A DNA stretch of 64,000 nt. Source: CAYXWM01 sp964468805. Its GTDB lineage: Bacteria > Bacillota > Clostridia > Lachnospirales > WRBF01. Both the position numbers and the translations under genes were made by a program. The notes beneath the pieces were generated by a model, which was given only the letters and a program-made list of their open reading frames with translations, searched no databases and was not told where the DNA came from. The DNA is taken from NCBI GenBank assembly GCA_964468805.1, contig CAYXWM010000005.1, positions 1 to 64,000 of the forward strand. Direction: 5' to 3'. The first letter of the stretch is position 1, and each line of letters begins with the position of its first letter. Below, in pieces: positions 17,292 to 25,994 of this stretch.

Positions 17292-17796
17292 TTATACTGC
17301 TCCTTTCGGTTTTTACGGTACGTACAATGCAATGCTCCTTAACAATATCCAAAATTTGTTCAGACTGTTGGGAACTTAAAACACGTTTGGGTATACAAAA
17401 CAAGTTTCCGTCTATTTTAAAGGTAATTACGTTTTCCGACAAAAATACTTCGCTTTTACCTTTTACAAATTCCTGTTTTGTTTGGTTACCCACAATTCCG
17501 TTTTTTTGTATATCTATTCTGTAAATACCGCCTCGGGCGGTAATCTTTTCAGCTTTATTTTTCCTCTTTAATTCAAATCCGTATAATATATAAAACAGCA
17601 GACCCAATATCATTACAAGAAGACCGAATAAATAAAATTCCTTAGGGTTATACATATAAGAAAAAATCAGAATAACCCCCAACAGACTTAAGATAGCAAC
17701 ATTAACACGTTTATAACGGCCTTCTTTTTTCCATGCTGCACAAAGCAGTGATTCTTCCACTTCTTTGGGCAGTAGTTCGTATTCTAAGTAATTCAT
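17284..17796 (-). CDS. YcxB-like membrane protein of unknown function
   Basis: 170 residues. It starts with a soluble segment, has two adjacent membrane helices (about residues 35-75), and ends in a soluble domain with the pattern EVFLSENVITFKIDGN...CIPKRVL that resembles the YcxB-like C-terminal domain. The ATG at 17796 has GGAGG 7 bases upstream and is preferred over the TTG six bases earlier. It overlaps the BCCT start by 8 bases. Function is unknown; co-transcription with the transporter is likely. Confidence 0.75.
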   Translation of the reverse strand: MNYLEYELLPKEVEESLLCAAWKKEGRYKRVNVAILSLLGVILIFSYMYNPKEFYLFGLLVMILGLLFYILYGFELKRKNKAEKITARGGIYRIDIQKNGIVGNQTKQEFVKGKSEVFLSENVITFKIDGNLFCIPKRVLSSQQSEQILDIVKEHCIVRTVKTERSSINA

Positions 17797-18358
17797 CGGC
17801 AATCCTCCGTTTCTTAATATTTACAGAGTTATGTCAATTTGAAAAATTGAGTTAATTATTAGTTTTAAATAAAAAATCAGGTTTCAGGCAAATAAGGTGC
17901 TTTTGAAATTGTGAAATTAAATCGTAACAAAATCAAAGAAATGAAAAAAAGTATTGTACAGCTAAGGCGAATTGTTTATATAGAGATCAAATGTGAGAAT
18001 TATAATGATTCCGTTTTAAACAAAGGACAAAAATAATTGATTTTGTCCTTCCTTATTTGGAATTAGTATATACTTAGAAATATCACAATGTTCCCAACGT
18101 TAAGACGTGGGAACATTATAAGACAATATTCTATGTTAAGTTTGTGAAAGGGGCAAATATTAATATTATATACCAACACTTCGGAGTTTTATATTAAACT
18201 CCGAAGGCTTCAACGATTTTTTATGAGCAAAAATTTCGAAGTTATAAGTTTTGCGGTTTAAATAATTCTCCCGGACAAATAACAATAACCCTTGAAACGT
18301 TTTGTCATTTGTTTAGTTATATTAAATTTAAACCACTTTAGTATATAATTTTTTGTAA
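17797..18358. other. Gap between YcxB-like gene and the kinase gene
   Basis: 562 bp with no coding potential seen. It holds a deleted copy of repeat family 2 (18001-18072), a stem at 18087-18117 (AATGTTCCCAACG with CGTGGGAACATT) and one at 18180-18205 (TTCGGAGTTT with AAACTCCGAA). The two stems may stabilise or end the kinase transcript, but neither has a good T run. Confidence 0.65.
18001..18072 (+). repeat. MITE-like palindromic repeat, family 2, copy B (internally deleted)
   Basis: 72 bp. It keeps both ends (TATAATGATTCC and GGAATTAGTATA) and GGACAAAAATAATTG, but the central part of about 30 bp present in copies C and D is missing. Confidence 0.8.
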
Positions 18359-19792
18359 TCAATTACAAGCCTGATAAACAGTTTTTAAAGTATCATCCAA
18401 CATTGTGGGTAAGTTTTTGTATCCTTGGGTATTGATTTTGTCATAAACTTCTGTGTTTTTCGGGTTGGGAATGAATTCGTCTCTTGGTTTAACCATATTT
18501 TTGACTGCTTCTTCAAAGGTTGGGTAAACGCCTGTTGCTACTGCAACGCAGATTGCAGAACCGATTGCAGCCGCTCCGTTAATTTCGTTTCTGCAAGTTT
18601 TTACTCCGTACATATCGGCAAAAATTTGCATGAACAGCTCGCTGTTTGAGCCACCGCCGGAAACGATGATTTTTTCGGGTTTAATTTTTAATTCATCTAT
18701 CATTGCGTCATAGCAATTCTTTAAGGTGAAAGCTATTCCTTCCATAATAGAACGATAAATATGTGCTCTGGTGTGGCGTTCATCAAAACCTATCATTACG
18801 CCTTTTCTGTGAAGCTGACTGGCAGGAGCAAGCCAATCCGGAATTGTCAGCAAACCGTCGGAACCGGCGGGTACGTTTACAGCTTCTTTTTCCAGACATT
18901 CCTCAACGGTAAGACCCATGCTTTCTGCTTTTTGAGCATATTCTTCGCCGACTATGCTTTTGTACCAAGATATATGCCACATTCCACGACGTATACCGCC
19001 GCTTTCATAGAGGTATTCATTGGGTACACAGGAAAGGTTTACAAAGTAATTTTGAGGATCGAGAAGATTTTTATCTCCGCAAACCATGGATGCTATGTAG
19101 GTTCCCAAAGAGACAAGACCAACATTCTTTTCTACCAAACCGGAACCCAAGGCTTCAACGGCTTTATCGTTTGCTGTTGCAACTACGGGTAAGCCTACGG
19201 GAAGTCCTGTAGCTTCGGCTGCTTCTTTTGTTACATAGCCTAAAATTGTACCGGGCATTTGAAGCTCAAGAAGTTTTTCTTTGGGGATTTTGAAGCTGTT
19301 GAAGTGTTCTTCGTCTGTTGACCAATCCCAGGTATCCATATCAATTGGGAATTGCCATTGGAAGGTATTTGCTACGGTATCTTTAAATTCGCCGGTTAAT
19401 CTGTGAGTAGCATAACCGGAAGTAGGGCAGGTGTATGCAATTTTTTCTTCATCTTCAAAGGTTGCGTAGGAACGTACGTCCATCCAGCTCATTACGGGTT
19501 CGGCAAGAGTACCGTCAGCCTTCATGAAAACTCTGCAACAACGAATGGTGCAAAGACCCAAACCTTTTATTTTAGACACATCACCTGTAAAGTTATTCAT
19601 TAATTTATTTAAAGCTGATTTTAAGCTATCCCACAAATCGTCGTCCGGATGTTCAACATAACCGGGCTTGCGTGACATCATGGGTTGCAGACCTTCTGAC
19701 GCACTGCAAACAACGTTTCCTTTTTCATCGAAAATAAAAACTTTCGTGCTTTGGGAGCCACTGTCCACACCTATAAAATATACTTCACTCAT
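18359..19792 (-). CDS. FGGY-family carbohydrate kinase (YgcE-like)
   Basis: A 477-residue sugar/polyol kinase. The N-terminal phosphate loop reads GVDSGSQSTKVFIFDEKG; the C-terminal nucleotide-binding part has KIIVSGGGSNSELFMQI and GAAAIGSAICVAV. CGGAGG lies before the ATG at 19792. It is the last gene of the kinase/SDR/Etf/MFS cluster. FGGY kinases cover xylulose, ribulose, glycerol, fuculose and others; nothing here fixes the substrate. The gene set matches the ygc cluster of E. coli as I remember it, where the FGGY member is YgcE. It probably phosphorylates the oxidised or reduced sugar made by the adjacent enzymes. Confidence 0.88.
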   Translation of the reverse strand: MSEVYFIGVDSGSQSTKVFIFDEKGNVVCSASEGLQPMMSRKPGYVEHPDDDLWDSLKSALNKLMNNFTGDVSKIKGLGLCTIRCCRVFMKADGTLAEPVMSWMDVRSYATFEDEEKIAYTCPTSGYATHRLTGEFKDTVANTFQWQFPIDMDTWDWSTDEEHFNSFKIPKEKLLELQMPGTILGYVTKEAAEATGLPVGLPVVATANDKAVEALGSGLVEKNVGLVSLGTYIASMVCGDKNLLDPQNYFVNLSCVPNEYLYESGGIRRGMWHISWYKSIVGEEYAQKAESMGLTVEECLEKEAVNVPAGSDGLLTIPDWLAPASQLHRKGVMIGFDERHTRAHIYRSIMEGIAFTLKNCYDAMIDELKIKPEKIIVSGGGSNSELFMQIFADMYGVKTCRNEINGAAAIGSAICVAVATGVYPTFEEAVKNMVKPRDEFIPNPKNTEVYDKINTQGYKNLPTMLDDTLKTVYQACN

Positions 19793-19818
19793 CCTTAGCC
19801 TCCGAGGTCATTTAATGG

Positions 19819-19887
19819 GGTAAGGTTTAATAAAAGCCTTACCGAATTTAAGAAATATCTAGGGATGCTTTCGGGGATAGCATCCCT
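19819..19887 (-). other. Two intercistronic hairpins between SDR and kinase genes
   Basis: GGTAAGG/CCTTACC (19819-19843) and AGGGATGCT/AGCATCCCT (19861-19887). Neither has a T run, so RNA stabilisation or processing is more likely than termination. Confidence 0.5.
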
Positions 19888-19938
19888 AAAACTTATAAAT
19901 GAGTTATGTCGGTAGTTACGTTTATGTCGGTCGTTATG

Positions 19939-20715
19939 TTATCTGGTTCTGAATCCGCCGTCAACCGCCAAGATATGACCGTTTACGAATTGAGAAGCTT
20001 CGCTTGCAAGGAAAACTGTGGTTCCCATAAGGTCATGAACGTAGCCCCATCTGCCTTCGGGAGTATGGTCAACGATCCATTTGTTTCTTTCGGGATTGCT
20101 CATGGAGTATTCGGCAGCTTTGGTTTGGAAGTAGCCGGGTGCTATACCGTTAACTTGGATATTGAATTGTGCAAGTTCGTCGCAGTAAGCTTTTGTTAAG
20201 CCTGCAATACCGTGTTTGGAAGCCGCATAAGCAGGAGATTGTTGTCCGCCGAGCCAGCTGAACATGGAGCAGATATTGATAATTTTACCGCTTTTTTGAG
20301 GAATCATGTATTTAGCACATTCTGCAGTCATTTCGAAAGCAGCGGTAAGGTTTATAGCTATCATTGGATCCCATTCTTTTCTTGTAAACTCACCGATTTC
20401 GGCACAGATGCAGATACCTGCACAGTTTACCAAAATATCAACGGAACCTAAAGTTTGAACGCATTTATCAACGATTTCTTTGGGAACGCCGGGTTTTGTA
20501 ATGTCAGCTTCCATGTAAACAGTTTTTACGCCTTCTGCTTCAATTACTTTGTTGAATTCAGCATCATCGGGCATAACGCTGGGCATAAATATGTTTGCGC
20601 CGCCTTTTGCCAAAGCCAAAGAAAAAGCTTGACCCAAACCGGTGTTTCCTCCGGTAACAATAGCGTTTTTACCTTTCAAAGAGAAATAGTTCATGTTGAA
20701 ATCTGTGATTTTCAT
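19939..20715 (-). CDS. Short-chain dehydrogenase/reductase (YgcW-like)
   Basis: A 258-residue classical SDR. The Rossmann motif TGGNTGLG (residues 20-27), NAG in NCAGICI, catalytic Ser in NICSMFS and YAASK (Tyr and Lys) are all present. It ends in the usual NGHILAVDGGF. The group resembles gluconate 5-dehydrogenase/2-deoxy-D-gluconate 3-dehydrogenase enzymes, which act on sugar acids or polyols with NAD(P). GGAGG precedes the ATG. It sits between etfA and the kinase and probably handles the same substrate; the specificity is unknown. Confidence 0.9.
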   Translation of the reverse strand: MKITDFNMNYFSLKGKNAIVTGGNTGLGQAFSLALAKGGANIFMPSVMPDDAEFNKVIEAEGVKTVYMEADITKPGVPKEIVDKCVQTLGSVDILVNCAGICICAEIGEFTRKEWDPMIAINLTAAFEMTAECAKYMIPQKSGKIINICSMFSWLGGQQSPAYAASKHGIAGLTKAYCDELAQFNIQVNGIAPGYFQTKAAEYSMSNPERNKWIVDHTPEGRWGYVHDLMGTTVFLASEASQFVNGHILAVDGGFRTR

Positions 20716-20796
20716 AGCAGTACCTCCATATATTTTTTTATAGTTAATACTTAAATGAATAGGTAAAGCGTTGCAGTATAAACAGATGTATCATAG

Positions 20797-21726
20797 TTAT
20801 TTACCCAATTTTATTCTTTCTGCAAGTTTCTCCGCAAATTCCAAGGCATCTCCTTCAACAACTATATCGGAAAGGCTGCAAATGGGAGCAAACTTGTTGG
20901 TATTGACCGAAATAATATGTTCAACATTTTTCAGACCCTCTATATGTTGCAAGGAACCGTAGATACCCATCGCAAAATAAAGTTTGGGGCTTACTGTCTT
21001 GCCGGATTGACCCACTTGAATAGCTCTGGAAGCCATTCCGCTGTCAACAATTTTCCGGCTGGCGGAGACCATACCGTTTAATTCCTCTGCAAGAGGTTTT
21101 AAACGTTCTATTTCTTCTCCAACACCTCCGCCGCCTGAAACCAAAACCTTACTTTCACGTATGTCTTTGGGAATGGGTTTTTGTCTTGTTTCCAGGAGCG
21201 TTATACCGGAGGGTTGTATGTTTTGTGGTGTAAAGTCTATTATTTCGGTATTCTTTTGCCCGGTAGGGGCATATGTAAAGACGTTCTCTCTTATGCTTGC
21301 CATTAAGGGTTTGCGTTCCTTGCAAACAATGGCAGCCAAGATTTTACCGTCAAAAGCCGGTCGTACCAATTCGGTTCGGCTGTCCGTATGATTTATGCTT
21401 GTAACGTCGGCTACCAATCCCACATGCAACCGCATTGCCAGTCGTGGAGCCAACATTCTGCCAATAAACGTAGCCGGTATTAAAATGCAGTCAAAGTCAT
21501 AAATCTTATGCAGTTCCTCTATGCAATTTGTGATGTTGATTACATCATGGCTTTGGATTTTTTCGCCCGGGTTAAATTGATAATCAAATTCACCTTGCGT
21601 TATAAAATCGGTTAAACAAAGAGCATAGGTTTCATTGATTTGCCCTTGAGAAATCAGTCTTGCCGGTTCTAACAAATCAACGGAACTTTTGGGGTTTTCA
21701 GGATCTATATAAATTAAAGTCCTCAT
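20797..21726 (-). CDS. Electron transfer flavoprotein, alpha subunit (YgcQ-like)
   Basis: 309 residues. The C-terminal FAD domain has VLVSGGGGVG, the motif SRKIVDSGMASRAIQVGQSG and MGIYGSLQHIEGL, which hold FAD in Etf proteins. The N-terminal domain is diverged from respiratory EtfA. The ATG at 21726 sits one base after the etfB stop; a TTG nine bases earlier is less likely. With EtfB it forms a heterodimer that accepts electrons from a flavoprotein dehydrogenase, probably the FAD-linked oxidoreductase encoded in the same cluster. Confidence 0.92.
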   Translation of the reverse strand: MRTLIYIDPENPKSSVDLLEPARLISQGQINETYALCLTDFITQGEFDYQFNPGEKIQSHDVINITNCIEELHKIYDFDCILIPATFIGRMLAPRLAMRLHVGLVADVTSINHTDSRTELVRPAFDGKILAAIVCKERKPLMASIRENVFTYAPTGQKNTEIIDFTPQNIQPSGITLLETRQKPIPKDIRESKVLVSGGGGVGEEIERLKPLAEELNGMVSASRKIVDSGMASRAIQVGQSGKTVSPKLYFAMGIYGSLQHIEGLKNVEHIISVNTNKFAPICSLSDIVVEGDALEFAEKLAERIKLGK

Positions 21727-21727
21727 A

Positions 21728-22522
21728 CTAAACAAGACCTTTGTCTTTTAAAAATCCGTAGACGGTTTCAATTCCTTGTTCATCAACGGTTACGAAAATG
21801 CTTTCCTTGCGATTTTGCTGTTTGGTGTAGGTTTTGGCTACCTTGGTCAAGGAGCCTTTTAAGCCTACTTCTGTTTGGTCAAAGCCCAAGTCATCGTTGG
21901 TTATAAGGGTAATTCTGTCGTCTACATATAGGTTCAAATCAGCGTATTTTACGTAAGGCAATTTATATCCGCTGTCTTTTGAAGTACTCAATACGGCGGG
22001 AAGCTTAGCTTCGAACTTCATAACGGTATTTTCTCGTTCCGTTTCGAATACTAAAGCACTTTCCGTTGATTCATCTTCGAAGAATTTCTTGATACCGGAC
22101 ATTTGAGCCAAATTCATCATTTCCGCTATTTGAACCGGTACATGAGCGGTATCGCCGTCCAGGGTGTGGGAACCGCTCATGATTAAATCAAATTCTGTAC
22201 TTTGCAGATATTTTCCCAAGATTCTGCTTGTGGCGTAGGTATCGCTGCCAACAAACATCTTATCGGAAATTAAAGTTGCTTTGTCTACGTTTCTGCGGAG
22301 CAAATCTCTTATGTATTCCTTGACGCTCAAGGGACCCATAGTCACTGTTTCAACTGTAATTTCGGGATTTTTTTCCTTTAGTTTCAGTGCGTAGGCTAAG
22401 GCACAAGCATCATCGGGGTTAATCACAAGATGTACATTTTCTCGCACCAAAACGTTTAATTCGTAGTCATAGATAAAATTATCCACATCCGGAATAAACT
22501 TTACCAAACATACTATTTTCAT
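21728..22522 (-). CDS. Electron transfer flavoprotein, beta subunit (YgcR-like)
   Basis: 264 residues with the Etf beta fold: KIVCLVKFIPDVDN at the N-terminus and the nucleotide-binding segment SGSHTLDGDTAHVPVQIAE near residue 123. In respiratory Etf this site binds AMP and in bifurcating Etf a second FAD; which applies here cannot be decided by eye. It lies 21 bp after the MFS gene and one base before etfA. No Etf:quinone oxidoreductase (FixC) or ferredoxin-like FixX gene is nearby, so electrons must leave by another route. Confidence 0.91.
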   Translation of the reverse strand: MKIVCLVKFIPDVDNFIYDYELNVLVRENVHLVINPDDACALAYALKLKEKNPEITVETVTMGPLSVKEYIRDLLRRNVDKATLISDKMFVGSDTYATSRILGKYLQSTEFDLIMSGSHTLDGDTAHVPVQIAEMMNLAQMSGIKKFFEDESTESALVFETERENTVMKFEAKLPAVLSTSKDSGYKLPYVKYADLNLYVDDRITLITNDDLGFDQTEVGLKGSLTKVAKTYTKQQNRKESIFVTVDEQGIETVYGFLKDKGLV

Positions 22523-22543
22523 AAATTGATCAGAAGCATGGTA

Positions 22544-23848
22544 TCACTTCTCCGAAACCTGTTGATTATCGGCAACTGCCGATTTTTTGAGTCTTGTAAA
22601 CACGATTACCAAGAGTATACCTACCGCACCTAAAATTGCAGAAGTAATGAAATATGCATTGTAACCGCCGTTATCTCCGTAGGTGGTAAACAAGAAGCTA
22701 TTGATTATGGGTAAAACAATGTCGGGAAGGTAGCCCAAAACTGAGATTATACCAACGGCAACACCGATTATTTTGTTGTCGATTTTGCAATCACCCAGCA
22801 AAGACCAGTATGTACCTCTTATTGCATATATAAACAAACCGGTACCGATTACCAAAGCGTAGAATAAAGACTCGCCGGAATTTGGAGGTAATACAGCCAT
22901 TGCCACTAAGCAAACCGCCGCTCCGAAGATAGCGCTGCCCAATACTGCAGTTTTGCCAAACTTATCGGCAAGGAAACCACCCACAATACCGCCGATAGGT
23001 CTCATCCATAATACGATAACCATGATGGTACTAACTGTAACAGGGTTTACTTGAATGTTGGTTTCCATGAATCCGCCCAAGTAATAGATGGTCCAAGTTA
23101 CTGTATAGGACATGAATATAATTCCGCCCATTACAAAGATAAACTTGTTTTTGAAAATGGCACCTATATCTTTAAATTGGAATTTTTCCTTAGATGGATT
23201 ACCTTTTTGAGTAGCATCGGCATTTGCTGCAGCAGGGGATTTCTTATCATCGTCAATAAACAATAAGGTAAGAATCGCCGCTACCAACAATACAGCCGAA
23301 TACATATAAATTATGGTAACCAATGCATCTTTTTTGCTTTCGAGAGTTATGGAATTACCCAAAACAGAGGAGAAGATTGCAACAGCTATACTGGCAAGTA
23401 CTGCTTCGATTACGCCTCTGCCGCCGTCAAGTACTCCGAAGAAACGACCTTCTTCTTCAGGTTTTGCAAGGAGTTTAACCAGTTTCATATGGGCACTCCA
23501 GAAGGTGAAAACAGAGAAGAAACCCCATATACAGAATATCAAAACAACGCTGGTATAATCGGGAACCTGTGCAAACCAGAATCCGCCAATGGCAGTACCA
23601 AACAGTGAGGCTGCCAACAATTTTTTGGATGAAAACTTATCACTCAACACACCGCTGGGGAAATATCCCACCAAAAACACTATACCCAAAACGGAGTAGA
23701 TAATGTTTAACTGTGGCAGTGACATATTGAATACTTGGAGTATGGTTTCTTGATAATTGGTCTTTAAATAAATTACAGGATAAATTGCTCCGGCTGCTAT
23801 AACTATAAGCAACAACTGAAAATATCTTCTCAAATTACCGGTTGTCAT
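22544..23848 (-). CDS. MFS transporter (YqcE/YihN-like)
   Basis: A 434-residue major facilitator with 12 predicted membrane segments and a central cytoplasmic loop rich in Lys/Ala (about residues 200-230). The loop between TM2 and TM3 reads GVLSDKFSSKK, a form of the MFS signature; FLADKFGKTA repeats it in the second half. The ribosome site AAGGGTG is 7 bases upstream of the ATG. It is most likely the uptake system for the substrate of the kinase/SDR/FAD-oxidoreductase cluster and heads the etfB-etfA-SDR-kinase transcript. Confidence 0.9.
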   Translation of the reverse strand: MTTGNLRRYFQLLLIVIAAGAIYPVIYLKTNYQETILQVFNMSLPQLNIIYSVLGIVFLVGYFPSGVLSDKFSSKKLLAASLFGTAIGGFWFAQVPDYTSVVLIFCIWGFFSVFTFWSAHMKLVKLLAKPEEEGRFFGVLDGGRGVIEAVLASIAVAIFSSVLGNSITLESKKDALVTIIYMYSAVLLVAAILTLLFIDDDKKSPAAANADATQKGNPSKEKFQFKDIGAIFKNKFIFVMGGIIFMSYTVTWTIYYLGGFMETNIQVNPVTVSTIMVIVLWMRPIGGIVGGFLADKFGKTAVLGSAIFGAAVCLVAMAVLPPNSGESLFYALVIGTGLFIYAIRGTYWSLLGDCKIDNKIIGVAVGIISVLGYLPDIVLPIINSFLFTTYGDNGGYNAYFITSAILGAVGILLVIVFTRLKKSAVADNQQVSEK

Positions 23849-24155
23849 GTAATCACCCTTAATAAATTTTAGTTTTGTAAACTATATAATTCGAATTCCG
23901 GTAAATCATCTAAAAGAATCAAAGCTTTGAGGAAACCTATGGTGAGGAAATGTTTCCCATAAACTCCGATCAAATTAATGACCGGAGTTTTTCAATTCTT
24001 GTTAACTTGTTTTAATTATTATTTGGTTTGCCGGCTAAGTTTTTTAACAACACGTGTTATTTGAGTTGATTGGCTATACTTAAATTCCGGTTAAGCAGTC
24101 ACAAAGGCGTTTACGGAGAATAGCTTTTGTTACTTCCTTATGCATTTAAGTATAA
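23849..24155. other. Gap between FAD oxidoreductase and MFS genes
   Basis: It holds a deleted copy of repeat family 1 (24075-24154), which reaches to 1 base from the oxidoreductase stop, and a stem at about 23966-23996 (ACTCCG/CGGAGT). The MFS gene may use its own promoter here; none is clear. Confidence 0.6.
24075..24154 (-). repeat. MITE-like palindromic repeat, family 1, copy 4 (deleted)
   Basis: 80 bp. It keeps both TATACTTAA/TTTAAGTATA ends and GAATAGCTTTTGTTAC but has lost the central GC-rich part. Confidence 0.8.
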
Positions 24156-25628
24156 TTACTTTTGGTATTTAACGCCTTCTTCTTGAGGATAGATAGTACC
24201 GAAGTTCATTATTCCGTTGGGGTCAAAGGCTTCTTTTAATTTTTCCAACATAAAGTATGCTGAACCGTGTTCATCCTTGGTCCATTCGTTGCGGTATTTT
24301 CCGATGCCGTGATGGTGACACATTGAACCACCCATTTTAAGTGTTTCTTCAACGATAATTGTTTGGATGGGGTGATGATAAATTCTCATTTCATCTTCGG
24401 GAGCACAGTTAATGTTGTAGTTGTATACAAAGTACATATTTGTACCGTTGATATAGCTGTGAGATGAATGACCGCCAAGCATTGTTAAGTCATGAGCTCT
24501 GGGGAATTCATTTCTTACGCGATTCATTACGTTGTAGTAAATTTGAGGAATGGTTTCCCAATCGGCAGAAATTTCTGTAGTGAAACCGTCATGTTTGTCG
24601 TTTTCTTTCATGCCTTCAAACTCGTCGTCGATGTCTTGTTGAGACCAGTTAAGATGGTTGAACCAGTCTTCGATGAGCTTGCTGTCTACTTGTTCGATAA
24701 TGCCGTCTTTAAATTGTTCAACAGCTTCTTCAATGCCTTTGCAAGTAGCTTCTACTATGCCTTTTGAGCCTTCAGCCATGAAGATAAGAACGCATTTGTC
24801 TTTGTGGAAATGATAGAAATGTTGTCTTGCGTCTTCTTCGGAGTATGTACGAGCAACAGAAGGACGGTAACCGTTAACCATTACTTCTCTAAGAACCTTG
24901 ATACCTGTGTCAACATCTTTGATAAGGTAACCGTAGAATTTGTTGTTTTCGGGGTAGTATTTGAAAATTTTAACAGTTACTTCAGTGATGTAGCAAAGAG
25001 TACCTTCGTTGCCGATGGCAATATGTCTGATGTCCGGACCTCCTGCACGGCGAGAAACGTTTTTGATTCTTGAAACATGACCGTTGGGGAATACACATTC
25101 CAAACCTACAACCATATCTTCAATTCCGCCGTATAAAGTGGAAAATTGTCCGATACTTCTTGTTGCTACCAAGCCGCCGTATTGAGCAACCGGTTTGGAT
25201 TGAGGAGAGTGTCCTGCTGTGTAGCCCACTTTTCTCAATTCATCTTCCAAAACTTGCAAGGGAACGCCTGCTTGAACGGTAGCCTGCATGTTGTATGTAT
25301 CGATTTTTATGATTTTATCCAGCTTTTTACCGTCGATAACCAAGGTTTCTTCTTTCCAGTTTTCCAGACCACCTTCGGTTGCAGTTTTACCGCTTCTGGG
25401 GATTACGTTGATGCCGTTATTGTTGCAGTATACCAAGAGAGCTTTTACTTCTTCGGTAGAGTTTGGATAAACTATTGCTGTGGGCATGGGAACGTCTAAA
25501 ACTTTTCTTGCCTTTGCGTATTTTTTGTAACGATCCGCTGCTGCATCATACAAGTCATCATGATTGGTGTTAATTTGTTCCGGTTGAAGAATTGATTTCA
25601 AATCTTCGAGAATTTGAGTTTTATTCAT
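24156..25628 (-). CDS. FAD-linked oxidoreductase, AGPS/YgcU-like (FAD_binding_4)
   Basis: A 490-residue flavoprotein of the VAO/PCMH superfamily. The N-terminal FAD domain includes IPRSGKTATEGGL, TAGHSPQSKPVAQYGG and GNEGTLCYITE. The C-terminal part carries CHHHGIGKYR, the His motif typical of alkyl-dihydroxyacetone-phosphate synthase and of YgcU-type oxidases. The ATG at 25628 has GGAGG at 5-6 bases; the frame's TTG at 25640 lies inside that site. Context with EtfAB argues that it oxidises a hydroxy compound (2-hydroxy acid or polyol) and feeds electrons to Etf, as in lactate dehydrogenase/Etf complexes. Ether-lipid synthesis is the alternative reading. Confidence 0.88.
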   Translation of the reverse strand: MNKTQILEDLKSILQPEQINTNHDDLYDAAADRYKKYAKARKVLDVPMPTAIVYPNSTEEVKALLVYCNNNGINVIPRSGKTATEGGLENWKEETLVIDGKKLDKIIKIDTYNMQATVQAGVPLQVLEDELRKVGYTAGHSPQSKPVAQYGGLVATRSIGQFSTLYGGIEDMVVGLECVFPNGHVSRIKNVSRRAGGPDIRHIAIGNEGTLCYITEVTVKIFKYYPENNKFYGYLIKDVDTGIKVLREVMVNGYRPSVARTYSEEDARQHFYHFHKDKCVLIFMAEGSKGIVEATCKGIEEAVEQFKDGIIEQVDSKLIEDWFNHLNWSQQDIDDEFEGMKENDKHDGFTTEISADWETIPQIYYNVMNRVRNEFPRAHDLTMLGGHSSHSYINGTNMYFVYNYNINCAPEDEMRIYHHPIQTIIVEETLKMGGSMCHHHGIGKYRNEWTKDEHGSAYFMLEKLKEAFDPNGIMNFGTIYPQEEGVKYQK

Positions 25629-25994
25629 AATTTCCTCCAAAAGTAAAGGTTTAGTAAAAATAGATAAAAATATAGCTTGGTTTTTATTAATTATGCCTTT
25701 GTTTTTGTGCTTATTGCCTTATGCTTATTAAAATACTACACCGGACAGAATTTGTCAAGAATTTTTCGGAAAATTTTATTAAAATATTTATATTTAAGAT
25801 TAAAAACAGAAAATTTTCCTCTCCGGTATTTTCTTTTTATAAAATAATAGTGAATTTTTGGCTTAAATACGGTGTTTTTAATAAATGAGCCTAATAAAAC
25901 AAAAATGTGATTAATTTATATTACTTGATAGAATAAGAATTATATGTAATAATAAACAAAAACCTAAAAAGGAGAAAAGGATTTATAGTATCCT
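25629..25994. other. Divergent promoter region between FAD oxidoreductase and RpiR regulator
   Basis: It carries the minus-strand promoter at 25730-25758. The rest is very AT-rich, and the regulator probably binds here. No operator was identified by eye. Confidence 0.6.
25730..25758 (-). promoter_or_regulatory. Promoter of the FAD oxidoreductase gene
   Basis: On the minus strand, TTGACA (25758-25753), a 17-bp spacer and TATTTT (25735-25730). It is about 100 bases upstream of the start codon. Confidence 0.7.

Noticed and set aside
18359..19792. Naming the FGGY kinase as xylulokinase or glycerol kinase
   Set aside because: No xylose isomerase or glycerol genes are nearby, and the family is too broad for a name from sequence alone.
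20797..22522. EtfA/EtfB considered as part of butyryl-CoA dehydrogenase (bcd-etf) or as the EtfA-based dipicolinate route
   Set aside because: No acyl-CoA dehydrogenase, crotonase or thiolase gene is adjacent, and true dipicolinate synthase genes are present at 32001-33648.
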